From Streptomyces aurantiogriseus (GTDB lineage: Bacteria > Actinomycetota > Actinomycetes > Streptomycetales > Streptomycetaceae): a stretch of 64,000 nucleotides of DNA. The position numbers and the translations under genes were made by a program. Numbering within the stretch: position 1 is the stretch's first letter; the number at the start of each line of letters is the position of its first letter. The stretch spans positions 1-64,000 of the forward strand of contig NZ_BMSX01000026.1 of the NCBI RefSeq assembly GCF_014649375.1. The letters run 5' to 3'. The notes under the pieces are model-generated. The model ran no database searches and was not told the DNA's origin. It was given only the letters and a program-made list of their open reading frames with translations. This document shows positions 1 through 7,872 of this stretch, piece by piece.

Positions 1-106
1 GCCCACCGCTGCCACTACCGAAGAAGAACCAGCTCAGGACACGATTTCTGACTGGAGTATTAGCACGCTAGGTTGCCACTCTGGGCATCACAGTTGCTGC
101 TCTCGG
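1..106. other. Unassigned left edge
   Basis: No gene can be assigned here. The reading frame of the following GNAT gene stays open back to base 2 without a good start. A second frame ends at the TAG at 70-72 and could be the tail of a gene lying mostly outside the window, but its roughly 20 residues are not recognisable. Confidence 0.3.
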
Positions 107-127
107 TTGCTGGGTCTGTGGCCTGAC

Positions 128-601
128 ATGATCGTCTTTATGGACGTAGAGATCACATCAGCCGAGATAGGCGACATCCATCAGGTCCTAGGGGATCACC
201 AGCGCTACTGGGGAGAGCGCGACCTCCGGTCTCTGCACCTGTTTTCCTTGGTGCACGAGTTCGGTTCAACGTGCCTGGTGGCCCGTGCCGGGGACGGGAT
301 CCGCGGGTACGTCATCGGTTTCGTCACGCCCACCGGCACGGGGTACGTGCATTTGATCGCCACGCGGGAGGATGCCCGGGGCACTGGGCTCGGTCGGCGT
401 CTCTATGCGGCGTTCGCACAGGCCGCGCGTCGCCAGGGCGCGCAACGGCTGAAGGCGATCACGTCCGTTGGGAACACCGGCTCGATCGCCTTCCACCGCA
501 GCCTCGGCTTCGACACGCAGATCGCCGAGGACTACGACGGCCCCGGCCGCCCCATGGTCGTCTTCGGCCGGCCGCTGCCGCCGGAAGGCGCGGCCTGGTG
601 A
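128..601 (+). CDS. GNAT family N-acetyltransferase
   Basis: A GCN5-related N-acetyltransferase, which transfers an acetyl group from acetyl-CoA to an amine; the acceptor cannot be read from the sequence. The acetyl-CoA pyrophosphate-binding loop is visible as RGTGLGRRLYAAF near the middle, followed by the late beta strand and the FHRSLGFD segment typical of the fold. The length from ATG 128 is 157 residues, normal for a single-domain GNAT. TTG 107 and ATG 140 are alternative starts, and no clear Shine-Dalgarno sequence decides between them. The gene is convergent with the phosphoesterase gene that follows, so it is probably transcribed alone. Confidence 0.8.
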   Translation: MIVFMDVEITSAEIGDIHQVLGDHQRYWGERDLRSLHLFSLVHEFGSTCLVARAGDGIRGYVIGFVTPTGTGYVHLIATREDARGTGLGRRLYAAFAQAARRQGAQRLKAITSVGNTGSIAFHRSLGFDTQIAEDYDGPGRPMVVFGRPLPPEGAAW

Positions 602-638
602 GGAGTTCAACGACTTCGGGTGAGCGCGCGAGCGCTGG

Positions 639-1520
639 TCAGGTTCCGGCGCCGAGTTCGTCGATGACGGAGCGGAGGTGCTGTTCGTCGAGTTCGTAGA
701 CGGTCTCGCCGGCCTGCGGGTCGCGGGCGTGGAGGGTGTGGAACAGCGGGCCGTGCGCGCCGAGTTGAACCAGGGTGGCGGAGGCTCCGCGCACGGCCCG
801 TTCGGTGCGGGGGGCGGCGGTGAGGTCGACGCGGCTGACGACGCCTGGGGTGACCCACACCGGCACTGTTTCCAGAAAGCCGAAGATCTGCAGGTGGAAG
901 TGGCCACACAGGATGAGGCGGACGTCGCTGCCACGGATCGTGTCGACCAGCTCTGACGGGTTCTGCAGTCCCAGGGCCTGCTGGACTTCCACGTCCAGGG
1001 TGATCGGTGGGTGGTGGAAGACCAGGACGGTGCCGTGGGGTGCTGGTGTGCCCAGTACGTCGCGGAGCCAGTCGAGCTGGGTCCGGCTGAGGTGCCCGTA
1101 CCCCTTGCCGGGCACGAGTGAGTCGAGCGTGATGAAGCGGTGGCCGTCGACCAGGCTCACGGCGGCCCGCTCTGCCTCATCGGAGGCGATCAGGGTGTCG
1201 GCTCGGTCGCTGCCGTCCGGATCGAGATGACCGCTGCCCAGCACCTTGGCGAACGCCTGGCGCTCATCGTGGTTGCCGGTGCTGTAGATCACCGGGACGT
1301 TCCGCTCCGCCGCGAACTCACGCACGATGTCGCGGGCAGCGACGTATGCCTCCGGGGAGCCGTCGTCGGCGATGTCACCGCTGACCACGATGGTGTCGAC
1401 CGCGCGCAGATGCCGTAGATCGGCGAGCATCCGGCGCAGGGACTGGGTCGCGTTGACGCCGTGCTTGTTCGGTGCGTCACGGCGATCGAGGTGGGTGTCC
1501 GACAGGTGCAAGACCCGCAT
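639..1520 (-). CDS. Calcineurin-like metallophosphoesterase (CpdA/Icc type)
   Basis: A cytoplasmic binuclear metallophosphoesterase of the calcineurin-like family; relatives of the CpdA/Icc type hydrolyse cyclic nucleotides. All the metal-ligand blocks are present in order: SDTHLD near residue 8, VSGDIADDG near 47, TGNHDE near 82, a VFHHPP histidine block and CGHFH near 205. There is no signal peptide. The 293-residue length fits the family. It begins with ATG and stands alone, convergent with the GNAT gene on its 3' side. The true substrate (cAMP, another phosphodiester or a phosphoprotein) cannot be told from sequence. Confidence 0.85.
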   Translation of the reverse strand: MRVLHLSDTHLDRRDAPNKHGVNATQSLRRMLADLRHLRAVDTIVVSGDIADDGSPEAYVAARDIVREFAAERNVPVIYSTGNHDERQAFAKVLGSGHLDPDGSDRADTLIASDEAERAAVSLVDGHRFITLDSLVPGKGYGHLSRTQLDWLRDVLGTPAPHGTVLVFHHPPITLDVEVQQALGLQNPSELVDTIRGSDVRLILCGHFHLQIFGFLETVPVWVTPGVVSRVDLTAAPRTERAVRGASATLVQLGAHGPLFHTLHARDPQAGETVYELDEQHLRSVIDELGAGT

Positions 1521-1613
1521 TCGCCAGACGCTATCGAGGCCGGCTCTGCAGGGCCAGGCGTTTGTGCGCCGGAATCTGCGGGACCGAAACGCCCTGCCCG
1601 AGAGCCATAGTGT

Positions 1614-2126
1614 TCAGTCGCGCACGGGCAGGCCCCCCAGAGCCGAGGCCCACCGCCGCCACCCTGCATGCGTCGCACTCTCGGCATAACGCTCGAACAA
1701 TTCCTGACACCGCTGTCGAAGGACACCGCCGACGACTGTCGGTACTTGGGAGAACTCCTCCCCGGGTTGCTGCGGCCGCCACACACTGCCGACACCACCC
1801 GCCCCGTCGCTCGGGGATTCGAGCCCGTACCAGATCTCCGACACCCCCATCGTCATGGCGGCTCCCAGGCACATCAGGCACGGTTCGAGAGTCACGGCGA
1901 GAATCATCGGCTCCGGACGTTGCCCCCAGCCCAACCCCTGATCGGCCTCTGTCATTGCCAGCAACTCGGCATGCACCAGCCGCCGGTTCAGCGCCCGCTC
2001 CTGCGTATATGCGCGACCAACGACCTCGTCACCCGTGGCCACAACCGCACCGATCGGCAACTCGCCCGCCGCCAAGGCTTCCTCGGCAACGTCAATCGCC
2101 AAACCGAGTAACTGATGAGGGGTCAT
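1614..2126 (-). CDS. TadA-like cytidine/adenosine deaminase
   Basis: A zinc-dependent deaminase of the CDA/TadA fold (170 residues). The zinc and proton-shuttle motif is seen as HAELLAM and the second zinc motif as EPCLMCLGA, the signature of nucleoside or tRNA-adenosine deaminases. It probably deaminates a free base or nucleoside (guanine or cytosine deaminase type) rather than tRNA A34, because genomes normally carry a separate housekeeping tadA and this copy lies in an accessory stretch; that part is inference. The ATG at 2126 was chosen because GGAGG lies 8 bases upstream; the frame is open to 2258 with a second ATG at 2141. Confidence 0.8.
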   Translation of the reverse strand: MTPHQLLGLAIDVAEEALAAGELPIGAVVATGDEVVGRAYTQERALNRRLVHAELLAMTEADQGLGWGQRPEPMILAVTLEPCLMCLGAAMTMGVSEIWYGLESPSDGAGGVGSVWRPQQPGEEFSQVPTVVGGVLRQRCQELFERYAESATHAGWRRWASALGGLPVRD

Positions 2127-2148
2127 ACGGTCGGCCTCCATGACTGTG

Positions 2149-2406
2149 TCAGCGCCCAGCTGGGCATTCTCCCTCGCCCCGCCCCGGCGGAGCCAGGTGC
2201 TCCGGCGGCCAGCCACGTTGGGCCGCCAGCTCGGCGGTGGGTCCTGGCAGCGTCGCACACGTCCTGCTCAGGCCCCTCCAGGCATTGCTGATCAACCGAT
2301 TCACGGACCGCACAGCCGACGCACTCACTTTCTCGCGCACCTCCGGAGTGGCAGCCCTCAGCAGGTCATCAGTCTTCACGTACAGCGCAGTCGGGGGGGA
2401 GTCCAA
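2149..2406 (-). pseudogene. Relic of a transposase N-terminus
   Basis: The first codons of this frame read TALYVKTDDLL after a short leader. This resembles the N-terminal block of IS4/IS5-type transposases common in Streptomyces, where such a block precedes the DDE catalytic domain. Nothing of the catalytic domain follows; the remaining 60 or so residues look random and run into the leader of the deaminase gene. Beside it, CCAACTC and GAGTTGG at about 2404-2434 form a short inverted repeat that may be what is left of an element end. The identification rests on about a dozen residues. Confidence 0.4.
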
Positions 2407-2473
2407 CTCTGTATGCGCACCCTGAGTTGGATCCCTCCCGTCACATTCGCAGCGGTCCGTTGATTTCGATCAC

Positions 2474-3334
2474 TTAGTAGGCCGGCCGCTGTCCCGCCCG
2501 CAATGGTCGGACTGCCGCGCCTGGTTGGTGGGTGTGGGCTCGCGCGGCCGTGACCACTACAGCGGTGTAGTGCATCGTGAAGGTGCCGCCCAGCGCGTCG
2601 ATGGCGGCCCCGATGCCCTCCAGTAGTTCTTCGAGCGTGGTAGGCGGAATCTGGCTGGCGTCACCACCCGTGCGCAGCTGGTCGAGCCACTCGTCCCGGA
2701 GGTAGGGCCGCTCCCAGTTGAACTGCCATCGTTGTGGATCGCCAAAAGCGCTGGTCTGTCGTATCCCGTCGGCTGCGTTGGTGAACAGCACTGAGTACCC
2801 CTCGATGGCGGGCTTGGCCCATGGATTGCGTTGCGAGTCGGGCATGACTCGGCGGTGGACCTCTGAGAAGGTTTTCGCTATCTCGGGGGACGGCCGGAAG
2901 ACGTTCCAGAACACGGCCAGTCGGCCGCCCGGCCGCAGCACCTCGGCCGCCTTGGCCGCTCCCGCGACCGGGTCGATCCAGTGCCAGGTCTGCCCGGCTG
3001 TCACGGCGTCGAAGGTGCGGCCGGCCGGGTCCCAGGCTTCGAAGGTGGCCACCTCGGCGTCGAGTCCGCTGTGGCGTGCAAAGGCGGCCATGCGGGGGTC
3101 GACGTCGACACCCAGCACCTTGCAGCCAGCCGCTTGGAACGGCCGGGCCGATATGCCGGTGCCCATGCCGACGTCCAGGAGGTCAGGGCCGGGGCTTGCG
3201 GCGATGATCGCCTCCACCATGGCGTCGGGATAGCGGGGCCGGGCGCGATCGTAGAGTTCGGCATCCGAGCCGAACGACTCCGCTGCCTGGCGATGTTGAT
3301 GTGACTCACTCTCGGAGAACGGTAAAGTGGGCAT
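2474..3334 (-). CDS. Class I SAM-dependent methyltransferase
   Basis: A cytoplasmic S-adenosylmethionine-dependent methyltransferase (286 residues from ATG 3334). The SAM-binding glycine loop LLDVGMGTG lies near residue 50, followed by the acidic end of strand 2 (VLGVDVD) and a WHWID block typical of the UbiE/Methyltransf_11 group. The substrate is unknown. It is divergent from the TetR gene at 3409, and its start codon lies inside a perfect inverted repeat that is probably the TetR operator. The two genes therefore look like a repressor-target pair. The frame also allows a start at 3370. Confidence 0.8.
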   Translation of the reverse strand: MPTLPFSESESHQHRQAAESFGSDAELYDRARPRYPDAMVEAIIAASPGPDLLDVGMGTGISARPFQAAGCKVLGVDVDPRMAAFARHSGLDAEVATFEAWDPAGRTFDAVTAGQTWHWIDPVAGAAKAAEVLRPGGRLAVFWNVFRPSPEIAKTFSEVHRRVMPDSQRNPWAKPAIEGYSVLFTNAADGIRQTSAFGDPQRWQFNWERPYLRDEWLDQLRTGGDASQIPPTTLEELLEGIGAAIDALGGTFTMHYTAVVVTAARAHTHQPGAAVRPLRAGQRPAY

Positions 3335-3363
3335 GTGCCCACTATGGGTGGGCACATGCCCAC
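3327..3363. promoter_or_regulatory. Perfect 16-bp inverted repeat, probable TetR operator
   Basis: GTGGGCATGTGCCCAC at 3327-3342 is repeated as its exact reverse complement at 3348-3363, with a 5-base spacer. Each arm is itself almost palindromic, so two dimers could bind side by side. It lies between the divergent methyltransferase and TetR genes and covers the methyltransferase start, which fits an autoregulating TetR repressor. Confidence 0.65.
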
Positions 3364-3408
3364 TCGTCAATCGCGTGAGTCCTTGCGGACAGAAGGAGGC
3401 GAGGCGCT

Positions 3409-3993
3409 GTGCCGACAGGGGTAGCCATCCGCGACGTGCGAGAGCGACTCTTCGACGCCGCCGAGTGCGTCCTGCTCCGGGACGGCCCGAGTGCGCTGAC
3501 CAGCCGAGCGGTCACTACGGAGGCAGGCTGCGCCAAGGGCGTCTTGCACCGGCACTTCGCAGACTTCGACGCCTTCCTCGCCGAACTCGTCCTGGACCGC
3601 ATCGCCCGGATCGACAGCCGGGCTGCTACCCTCTGCGGCCTGGCCGGGACCAGCACCGTCGCCGATAACCTCACCAGCGCGCTGACCGACCTGTTCGGCT
3701 CGGTCGCTGTCGCGATCGTCAGCCTTGTCACGTCCCGGGACGAACTGCGCGCCCGACTGCGCCTGGCCAGGCCGACCGGCGTTCCCGTTCTGACGGACGC
3801 TGCAACCGTGATCGCCACCTACCTCACCACCGAGCGCGAACTGGGCCGCATCCCAGCGGAAACCGATGTCGACACGCTCGCCCCCACACTGATCGGGGCC
3901 ACGCACATGCTGTTCGCCGATCGGAAAGGCACCCCGCCAGAGATCGGAGCCGTCCGCAAAGTGGTGACCACGGTCATTGCAAGGGCTGTTTAG
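3409..3993 (+). CDS. TetR family transcriptional regulator
   Basis: A one-component repressor of the TetR family (194 residues). The N-terminal helix-turn-helix spans roughly residues 10-55, with the recognition part visible as ALTSRAVTTEAGCAKGVLHRHF; the remaining 140 residues are a helical ligand-binding domain with no recognisable ligand signature. The GTG start at 3409 is supported by AGAAGGAGG nine bases upstream. It is divergent from the methyltransferase gene across a perfect 16-bp inverted repeat, its likely operator. The inducer may be a small hydrophobic molecule or the methyltransferase substrate; this is inference. Confidence 0.85.
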   Translation: MPTGVAIRDVRERLFDAAECVLLRDGPSALTSRAVTTEAGCAKGVLHRHFADFDAFLAELVLDRIARIDSRAATLCGLAGTSTVADNLTSALTDLFGSVAVAIVSLVTSRDELRARLRLARPTGVPVLTDAATVIATYLTTERELGRIPAETDVDTLAPTLIGATHMLFADRKGTPPEIGAVRKVVTTVIARAV

Positions 3994-4161
3994 AGCTCGT
4001 ATCTGATTCGTGTCGCTCGGGCATGGAGTGCCTGTTCAGACGTGTGATCAACTCGCGGTTGGTGGCGCGAGCGGGATGGAGCTAACGCAGTGCCTACGCG
4101 GGGCGGTTGTGAGAATCTGTGCAGCGCCCGACCGCCCACTGGCCTCAGGAAAGAGGTAGTC

Positions 4162-5019
4162 ATGCCCCGTCGGTCCGAGCCGTCGCCTTCCCCACTGCCG
4201 TCGATCACGCTCCGAGGGCATGGCGAGAGCATCTGGCTCGAGGCCAGGGCCGTCTGGCTGCAACAGAAGGGGACGCGTCGGCGGATACCGATCGCGGCCG
4301 TCGAGGGTGCCCGGGTGACGGGTCGCGGCGGCCGGTCGGTCGAGGTGGCGCTGTGGGGCAGTGACGGTGCGCCGGGGCCGGTGTTCGTGGTGGAGGGCAG
4401 GGACGCCTCAGCGGCGGCGCGCCTCGTCGAGGTGATCAACCGCGAGCGGTCGGAGACGGCACCACCACAGGGCGGGACGCCTCTCGTCGACGTTCTGCCG
4501 ACGGGGACATCGGAAGCCGTCCGGCGCAGGAAACGGCGCACGGGTGCGGAGACGTTCGCCGTCCTGGCGGTCTACCTTGGCGGTATCGCCGGACTGGCCC
4601 TGGCGGGCAGACCGTTTCAGGCGTTGTTGTGGGCGGCGGGGGTCATGCCCCTCGCCCTTGGTCTCCTTCTCGTCGGGCCCGCGGCCGTGGCGGCGCGCCA
4701 GCGGTGGGTGCTGCGGAAGCAGGGGGTCGCGGTCGTGGCTCTATTCGCCCACGGGAATGGTCAGCGTAAGTACTTCCGGTACACCGACCTGGAGGGAGGC
4801 GTGCATGAGATCCGGGCCGACTACGCGGCGCCGGGGATCGGCGGAGACCCGCAGCGCATCGAGGTCGTCTACGACCCGGAAGACCCGAACAAGGCCGTCT
4901 GCACACTGGCCGTGCGGACCCTGGTCTGGAGGACGGCAGGAGTCGTCCTCTTCGGGGTGCCGGTCCTGCTGCTCGGGGTCGGCATGACGGTGGGCCAGGC
5001 AGTGAGCCTGTTCTTTTGA
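4162..5019 (+). CDS. DUF3592-like membrane protein
   Basis: A membrane protein of unknown function (285 residues). Residues 1-125 are soluble with a PH-like pattern of short strands. Two hydrophobic segments follow at about 131-148 and 153-177. Then comes a soluble loop with YTDLEGGVHEIRAD and VVYDPEDPNKA, the pattern of DUF3592 domains, and a last membrane segment at 258-282. The ATG at 4162 was chosen over an upstream frame start at 4090 because AGGAAAGAGG precedes it. It is downstream of the TetR gene but about 170 bases away, so co-transcription is not certain. Confidence 0.7.
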   Translation: MPRRSEPSPSPLPSITLRGHGESIWLEARAVWLQQKGTRRRIPIAAVEGARVTGRGGRSVEVALWGSDGAPGPVFVVEGRDASAAARLVEVINRERSETAPPQGGTPLVDVLPTGTSEAVRRRKRRTGAETFAVLAVYLGGIAGLALAGRPFQALLWAAGVMPLALGLLLVGPAAVAARQRWVLRKQGVAVVALFAHGNGQRKYFRYTDLEGGVHEIRADYAAPGIGGDPQRIEVVYDPEDPNKAVCTLAVRTLVWRTAGVVLFGVPVLLLGVGMTVGQAVSLFF

Positions 5020-5575
5020 CAGCCCCTGGGGTGCTTCGGCGTCCGATTCCTCCGCTCGCCGGGAGACTTTGCGTCGTTGCGTCGGGCCCCACGCGCGACC
5101 TGGTCGGAGACGCCGAACCCCGAGACTTCAAGCCTGGCGCGTGGGTGGTCAACCTGGCCCGCGGCGGTGTGAACTGTGTCCCACCGGCTGAACTTCGCTC
5201 TCCGGGATGAGGCCTGCCGGGCTACGCCCTCGCGCTGATTCGCAGTCCGGTCGCAGCGTCCCGCGCCCCGGACGCGTCCACCAGCTCCAGGACCGCTGCC
5301 GGGTCGAGGACGTCGACCAAACGTCCAGACCGGACGCAGGGCGGATCTCGCCCAGCGCGGCCCGGAAGGCGGACCTTCTCTGCGTCCGGGCCGGGTCCCG
5401 GCATGGGCAACCGGGCGGCAGATCAGATCAGGCACGGGCGAGCTCCGGCAGCGTCCACGTCACGCACCATGCCTTCCACAGCGGTCGGCCACGCCCCGTC
5501 CGAGTGCTATGACCTGAGCACCGCCTCCGGCGCGGCGAAGCTATCTTCCCGTGTGACACTGCTCGCCGATCTCTT
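5020..5575. other. Decayed intergenic region
   Basis: No convincing intact gene lies here. Short frames on both strands end within 60-110 codons. One plus-strand frame holds a recognisable scrap of a 2-hydroxyacid dehydrogenase (listed separately). A minus-strand frame ending near 5222 has an orderly C-terminal-looking stretch (LELVDASGARDAAT) that I cannot assign. The region looks like a graveyard of broken genes. Confidence 0.5.
5103..5201 (+). pseudogene. Fragment of a D-isomer 2-hydroxyacid dehydrogenase
   Basis: About 17 residues, RDFKPGAWVVNLARGGV, match the well-known block of NAD-dependent D-2-hydroxyacid dehydrogenases in which a conserved arginine of the NARGG motif binds the substrate carboxylate. 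The rest of the Rossmann domain and the catalytic Glu and His are missing, and the frame stops a few codons later. It is the remnant of a deleted gene; no function is expected. Confidence 0.5.
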
Positions 5576-6094
5576 TCAGCTGAAGCAGGCCAACCGTCGG
5601 GGGCCGGCGCCTGGCAGCAGTGGCCGTCGGGCTGCTTGGGGCTTTGCACGTTGCAGTCCGGCCGCCTGGGCCAGTGATACCCGCTCGTCCTCGTCCAGAT
5701 GAAGGCTGGCCAGCAGTTCGTCGTCGGCCAGTAGACGCCGCACCCATGCCGCGTCGGCAACGAATGCCGCTCGACAGAGGGCCCGTTCAGGGTGGTCGTT
5801 CTCGGGGCCGCTGACCGCCAGGTCCCACGCGTTGTCGGGGTCGGTCGGTGCGGACAGGGCGGCGGCTACGAGCACGAGCCCGAACAACTCGTTCCGGCGT
5901 GGGACCGATGGATCGGCAGCCAGTCTCAGCAGGTACGGGACGACCGCTGGCATCGTGGCGCTAATGGACATCGGCCCTGACATCACAAGCCAGTCCAGTG
6001 CTCGTTCGGCCGTCTCAGCCGCGTCGGGATCGAGCAGCCCGCGCAGGATGGCCGGGGCCATGAAGTAACCGTTGCCTGCGCACCGGGCACCCAC
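5576..6094 (-). CDS. HEAT-like repeat protein, N-terminus uncertain
   Basis: A soluble, leucine- and alanine-rich helical protein of about 160-172 residues. The text AERALDWLVMSG, AVVPYLLRLAADPSVPRR and the helices after it look like HEAT-type repeats seen in many uncharacterised Streptomyces proteins, which probably mediate protein contacts. No Shine-Dalgarno sequence precedes either ATG 6094 or ATG 6061. A degenerate copy of the codons around the start lies about 88 bases upstream, so the 5' end may have been rearranged or lost. No specific function can be given. Confidence 0.45.
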   Translation of the reverse strand: MGARCAGNGYFMAPAILRGLLDPDAAETAERALDWLVMSGPMSISATMPAVVPYLLRLAADPSVPRRNELFGLVLVAAALSAPTDPDNAWDLAVSGPENDHPERALCRAAFVADAAWVRRLLADDELLASLHLDEDERVSLAQAAGLQRAKPQAARRPLLPGAGPRRLACFS

Positions 6095-6236
6095 CGTATG
6101 CTGCGCCTCCCGAGATCAGGTCGGCTGCGGCGTCGGATTCTTTGTGGAGAAGAAGTAGCCGCTGCCATCGCACCGGGAGGTGCGCTGTCGTGATCTCACT
6201 GTAGGAGGCGCAACACGGGGGGTGCGAGCCAATTAA

Positions 6237-7688
6237 TCAGCCGCGCTTCTGCCGCTTCCAGGGCCCGGTGATGGCCAGCAGAATGCCCGGGGTCTGGATG
6301 TTGGCGAACAGGGTCTTTCCGTCGGGAGAGAAGGTGACGCCGGCGAATTCGCTGTACTCGGGCTCCTCCTCGGTGCCGATGTTCAGGTCGTTGCGGGCGA
6401 TCGGGTAGGTGCGGCCGCTGTCGGTGGCACCGAACAGGTGGGAGACGCCCTCGCCGTCCTCGGCCAGGACCAGGCCGCCGTACGGGGAGACGGTGATGTT
6501 GTCGGGGCCGTCGAAGGCGCCGTCGACGGACGGGTCGGGGTTGACGCCGAGGAGGACCTTCAGGGTGAGGGTGCGGCGCTTGGGGTCGTAGAACCAGACC
6601 TGGCCGTCGTGCGCGGCGCCGGGGCTCTCCTCACGGGCGTAGGAGGAGACGATGTACGCGCCGCCGTCGCCCCACCACATGCCCTCCAGCTTGCGGGCGC
6701 GGGTGACCTCGCCGGCGCCGAACTGCTTGCGCACGGCGACTGTCTTCGCGTCGCGGTCGGGGACGTCGACCCAGTCCACGCCGTACACCGTGCCGATCTT
6801 CGTGGCGCGGGAGAGGTCGTCGACGAACTGGCCGCCGGAGTCGTAGCACTTGGGGGCCTGGAGGACGCCGGCGTCGTCGGCGAGGGCGCGGAACTTGCCG
6901 CGGCCGTACTCGAAGCCCTGCGGCGGGGTCCAGCGGAAGAAGAGGCCGTTGGGGTTCGCGGCGTCCTCGGTGAGGTAGGCGTGGCCGCGCCTGGGGTCGA
7001 TGACGACGGCCTCGTGGTCGTAGCGGCCGAAGAACTTCAGCGGCTTGGGGTCGCGGTTGGCGCGGCGGTCGATGGGATCGACCTCGAAGACGTAGCCGTG
7101 GTCCTTGGTCATGCCGTTGACGCCGGCCTTGTCGGAGTTCTCCTCGCAGGTGAGCCAGGTGCCCCAGGGGGTGCTGCCGCCCGCGCAGTTGGTGGAGGTG
7201 CCCGCGATGCCGACCCACTCGGCGACCTGTCCGCCGGGGCGCACCTCGACGACCGTGCAGCCGCCGGAGGCGGCCGGGTCGTAGACCAGGCCCTCGGTGA
7301 GCGGGACGGGGTACTTCCAGTTGGCGCGCGGGCCCTTCAACTCGTGGTTGTTGACGAGGAGGGTGGTGCCGCGCGGGCCGGCGAAGGTGGCCGTGCCGTC
7401 GTGGTTGGAGGGGGTGAACTCGCCCGACTCCAGCTTGGTCTTCCCGCTGTAGGTGATGACGCGGTACGTGAATCCGGCGGGCAGCGCGAGGATGCCCTTC
7501 GGGTCGGGGATCAGCGGTCCGTAGCCGACCCCGCCGGAGGTGTCCGCCGACTCCTCCCCCGCGCTGTCGGTGTCGTAGGACGCCAGAGCGCCCGGAGCGG
7601 TGGCGAGGGCGCCGACGCTGCCCGCCAGCGCGACACCGGCGCCGGTGATCGCGGATTTTCTGGCGAAGTCCCTGCGGGTGAGCGACAT
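6237..7688 (-). CDS. phoX: PhoX-family alkaline phosphatase, Tat-exported
   Basis: A DUF839/PhoX family protein (483 residues). Characterised PhoX enzymes are calcium/iron-dependent secreted phosphatases that release phosphate from organic esters. The N-terminus has a twin-arginine motif (TRRDFARKS, Arg 5-6), a hydrophobic stretch and a likely cleavage site after PGALA near residue 36, so it should be exported folded by the Tat route. Family blocks such as LLVNNHE, WGTWLTCEEN and GRYDHEAVVID are present and the length is normal. Two tandem PHO-box units lie 69 bases upstream, pointing to PhoR-PhoP control. Some family members have no proven phosphatase activity, so the exact activity is inferred. 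Confidence 0.85.
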   Translation of the reverse strand: MSLTRRDFARKSAITGAGVALAGSVGALATAPGALASYDTDSAGEESADTSGGVGYGPLIPDPKGILALPAGFTYRVITYSGKTKLESGEFTPSNHDGTATFAGPRGTTLLVNNHELKGPRANWKYPVPLTEGLVYDPAASGGCTVVEVRPGGQVAEWVGIAGTSTNCAGGSTPWGTWLTCEENSDKAGVNGMTKDHGYVFEVDPIDRRANRDPKPLKFFGRYDHEAVVIDPRRGHAYLTEDAANPNGLFFRWTPPQGFEYGRGKFRALADDAGVLQAPKCYDSGGQFVDDLSRATKIGTVYGVDWVDVPDRDAKTVAVRKQFGAGEVTRARKLEGMWWGDGGAYIVSSYAREESPGAAHDGQVWFYDPKRRTLTLKVLLGVNPDPSVDGAFDGPDNITVSPYGGLVLAEDGEGVSHLFGATDSGRTYPIARNDLNIGTEEEPEYSEFAGVTFSPDGKTLFANIQTPGILLAITGPWKRQKRG

Positions 7689-7756
7689 GGTGTCTCCTGT
7701 GACGGTGGGTATGCCAGTGGAGGGTGGCGGACCTCGGTCGGCGACACCGTCCCGCC

Positions 7757-7778
7757 CATGTCTGAACGGGGGTTGAAC
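7757..7778 (-). promoter_or_regulatory. PHO box (two 11-bp units) upstream of phoX
   Basis: Read on the minus strand, the sequence is GTTCAACCCCC followed directly by GTTCAGACATG. These are two adjacent 11-base units with the conserved GTTCA that defines the PhoP direct-repeat unit in Streptomyces. They point toward the phoX start, 69 bases away. No third unit of comparable quality is seen on either side. Confidence 0.7.
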
Positions 7779-7872
7779 GGCAGAGGACGGCAGGGCGCCT
7801 GCTTGCGTGAATGCGTGCCGCAGTGGTTACGGACCGATTCCGGGCAGCCGAAGAGCCGCACCGGAGAGTTGC

